Shown piece by piece: positions 6,700 to 7,404 of a DNA stretch of 7,404 nucleotides; within the stretch, counting starts at the first letter, position 1, and each line of letters starts with the position of its first letter. The position numbers were made by a program, and so were the translations under genes. The DNA comes from Pseudomonadota bacterium (lineage in GTDB: Bacteria; Pseudomonadota; Gammaproteobacteria; CAMYNG01): assembly GCA_020347585.1 (NCBI GenBank), contig CP070733.1, positions 1,936,962-1,944,365 on the forward strand. Reading direction: 5' to 3'. The notes below the pieces were generated by a model. That model saw only the letters and a program-made list of their open reading frames with translations, did no database searches and had not been told where the DNA came from.

Positions 6700-6705
6700 T
6701 ATATT
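6700..6705 (+). promoter_or_regulatory. Possible -10 element of an rpsA-proximal promoter
   Basis: TATATT matches the sigma-70 -10 consensus at five of six positions in an otherwise GC-rich stretch, and would place a start near 6712, about 60 nt before rpsA. The -35 position at 17-nt spacing (TAGGCC, 6677-6682) matches only three of six, so the call is weak. An rpsA promoter near or inside the end of cmk would be consistent with E. coli, where rpsA has several promoters. Confidence 0.25.
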
Positions 6706-6714
6706 CACCAACTG

Positions 6715-6753
6715 GCAGGAAACTGCAGCACCACTCACCGCCACCCGCGTGGC
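6715..6753 (+). promoter_or_regulatory. Structured rpsA leader: two small hairpins
   Basis: Hairpin A is GCAG-GAAA-CTGC (6715-6726), a 4-bp stem closed by a GNRA tetraloop, with the sequence AGGA across the stem-loop boundary. Hairpin B is GCCAC-CCGC-GTGGC (6740-6753), a 5-bp stem that ends 3 nt before the AAGGG (6757-6761) preceding the start codon. Gammaproteobacterial rpsA leaders are known to fold into a short series of hairpins with GGA-containing loops through which S1 represses its own translation. Equating this leader with that element is inference from position and pairing. Confidence 0.4.
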
Positions 6754-6756
6754 ATC

Positions 6757-6761
6757 AAGGG
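6757..6761 (+). promoter_or_regulatory. Weak, widely spaced rpsA ribosome binding site
   Basis: AAGGG lies 10 nt before ATG 6772. It is a short Shine-Dalgarno match at long spacing, fitting the known weakness of rpsA sites, which depend on leader structure and on S1 itself. Confidence 0.45.
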
Positions 6762-6771
6762 TATTCATAGC

Positions 6772-7404
6772 ATGTCCGAAAGTTTCGCTGAATTATTCGA
6801 ACAGAGTCTCACCCAGACAAAGATGCGCCCCGGCGCAATCATTACGGGCACCATCGTCGATGTGGGAGACGATTTTGTCGTGGTCAACGCCGGTCTGAAA
6901 TCCGAAGGCGTGATCCCGATTCAGCAGTTCACCAACGACAAGGGTGAACTCGAGGTCAAGGTGGGCGACGAGGTTGAAGTCGCTCTCGATACGGTTGAAG
7001 ACGGATTCGGCGAGACGCGCCTATCACGTGAGAAGGCCAAGCGTGCCGAGTCCTGGACACGGCTGGAGTCCGCCTTCGAGGCCGGCGAAACGGTTACTGG
7101 CGCCATCGTGGACAAGGTCAAGGGCGGGTTTACCGTCGAGCTGCAGGACGTGCGGGCGTTCCTGCCGGGTTCCCTGGTGGATGTGCGCCCGGTGCGCGAC
7201 ACCAGCTATCTGGAAGGCAAGGATCTTGAATTCAAGGTCATCAAGCTGGATCGCCGCCGCAACAACGTAGTGGTTTCGCGCCGTGCGGTGGTCGAAAGCG
7301 AGACTAGCGAGGAGCGCGAGGCGCTGCTCGAGAATATGCAGGAAGGCGCGATTATCAAAGGTATCGTTAAGAACCTGACCGACTACGGCGCCTTTGTCGA
7401 CCTC
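6772..7404 (+). CDS. rpsA: 30S ribosomal protein S1, N-terminal part (3' end outside window)
   Basis: The first 211 codons of rpsA, open at the right edge with no stop. S1 is the large RNA-binding protein of the 30S subunit that delivers mRNA to the ribosome; the gammaproteobacterial form has six S1 repeats in about 557 residues. The N-terminal segment MSESFAELFEQSL is the helix that anchors S1 to protein S2. Repeat 1 spans about 19-88 (GAIITGTIVDVGDDFVVVNA), repeat 2 about 104-172 (GFTVEL at 119-124, AFLPGSLVD at 129-137, VVVSRR at 166-171), and repeat 3 begins at about 190 (IIKGIVKNLTDYGAFVDL). Repeats 1 and 2 are the divergent ribosome-binding pair; the RNA-binding repeats 4-6 are not in the window. 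Start chosen by the conserved N-terminus; the 92-nt gap to cmk holds the leader elements. Confidence 0.97.
   Translation, partial: MSESFAELFEQSLTQTKMRPGAIITGTIVDVGDDFVVVNAGLKSEGVIPIQQFTNDKGELEVKVGDEVEVALDTVEDGFGETRLSREKAKRAESWTRLESAFEAGETVTGAIVDKVKGGFTVELQDVRAFLPGSLVDVRPVRDTSYLEGKDLEFKVIKLDRRRNNVVVSRRAVVESETSEEREALLENMQEGAIIKGIVKNLTDYGAFVDL

Overview
The window is one densely packed stretch of plus-strand housekeeping genes. In order it holds: serC (3' end only), a short serA-type 3-phosphoglycerate dehydrogenase, pheA (chorismate mutase/prephenate dehydratase), hisC, tyrA, aroA, cmk, and the 5' part of rpsA (ribosomal protein S1). Gene order and protein character point to a gammaproteobacterium of moderately high GC content. 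The AroQ-PDT-ACT PheA, HisC, class II-like AroA and the cmk-rpsA junction all resemble the pseudomonad serC-pheA-hisC2-tyrA/aroA-cmk-rpsA cluster. The separate tyrA and aroA genes and the extra serA-like gene are unlike Pseudomonas, so a purple-sulfur or sulfur-oxidising lineage is plausible. That placement is a guess from gene order, not something the sequence proves.

Layout: positions 1-1371 carry the first two enzymes of serine synthesis (SerA makes 3-phosphohydroxypyruvate, SerC aminates it). Positions 1395-5973 carry the post-chorismate phenylalanine and tyrosine branches plus EPSP synthase, which acts just before chorismate synthase. Positions 5975-6679 hold cytidylate kinase, and 6772 onward holds S1. 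Junctions are tight: 18 nt serC-serA, 23 nt serA-pheA, a 4-nt ATGA overlap hisC-tyrA, 27 nt tyrA-aroA and 1 nt aroA-cmk. Two gaps are wider: pheA-hisC (119 nt, with two consecutive potential RNA hairpins) and cmk-rpsA (92 nt, with two small hairpins and a possible -10 element). No intrinsic terminator with a T-tract was seen, so polycistronic expression is likely, with extra control possible at those two gaps.

How the genes work together: AroA feeds chorismate synthesis. PheA converts chorismate to prephenate and phenylpyruvate, and TyrA oxidises prephenate or arogenate toward tyrosine. HisC is a histidinol-phosphate aminotransferase family member that probably also supplies the aromatic transamination. 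SerA and SerC supply phosphoserine. cmk and rpsA are a conserved nucleotide-metabolism/translation pair found downstream of aroA in many proteobacteria.

I found no mobile element, CRISPR array, tRNA, rRNA or previously undescribed system. The points most worth a second look are the atypical active site and placement of the serA-like gene, the structured pheA-hisC gap, and the rpsA leader.
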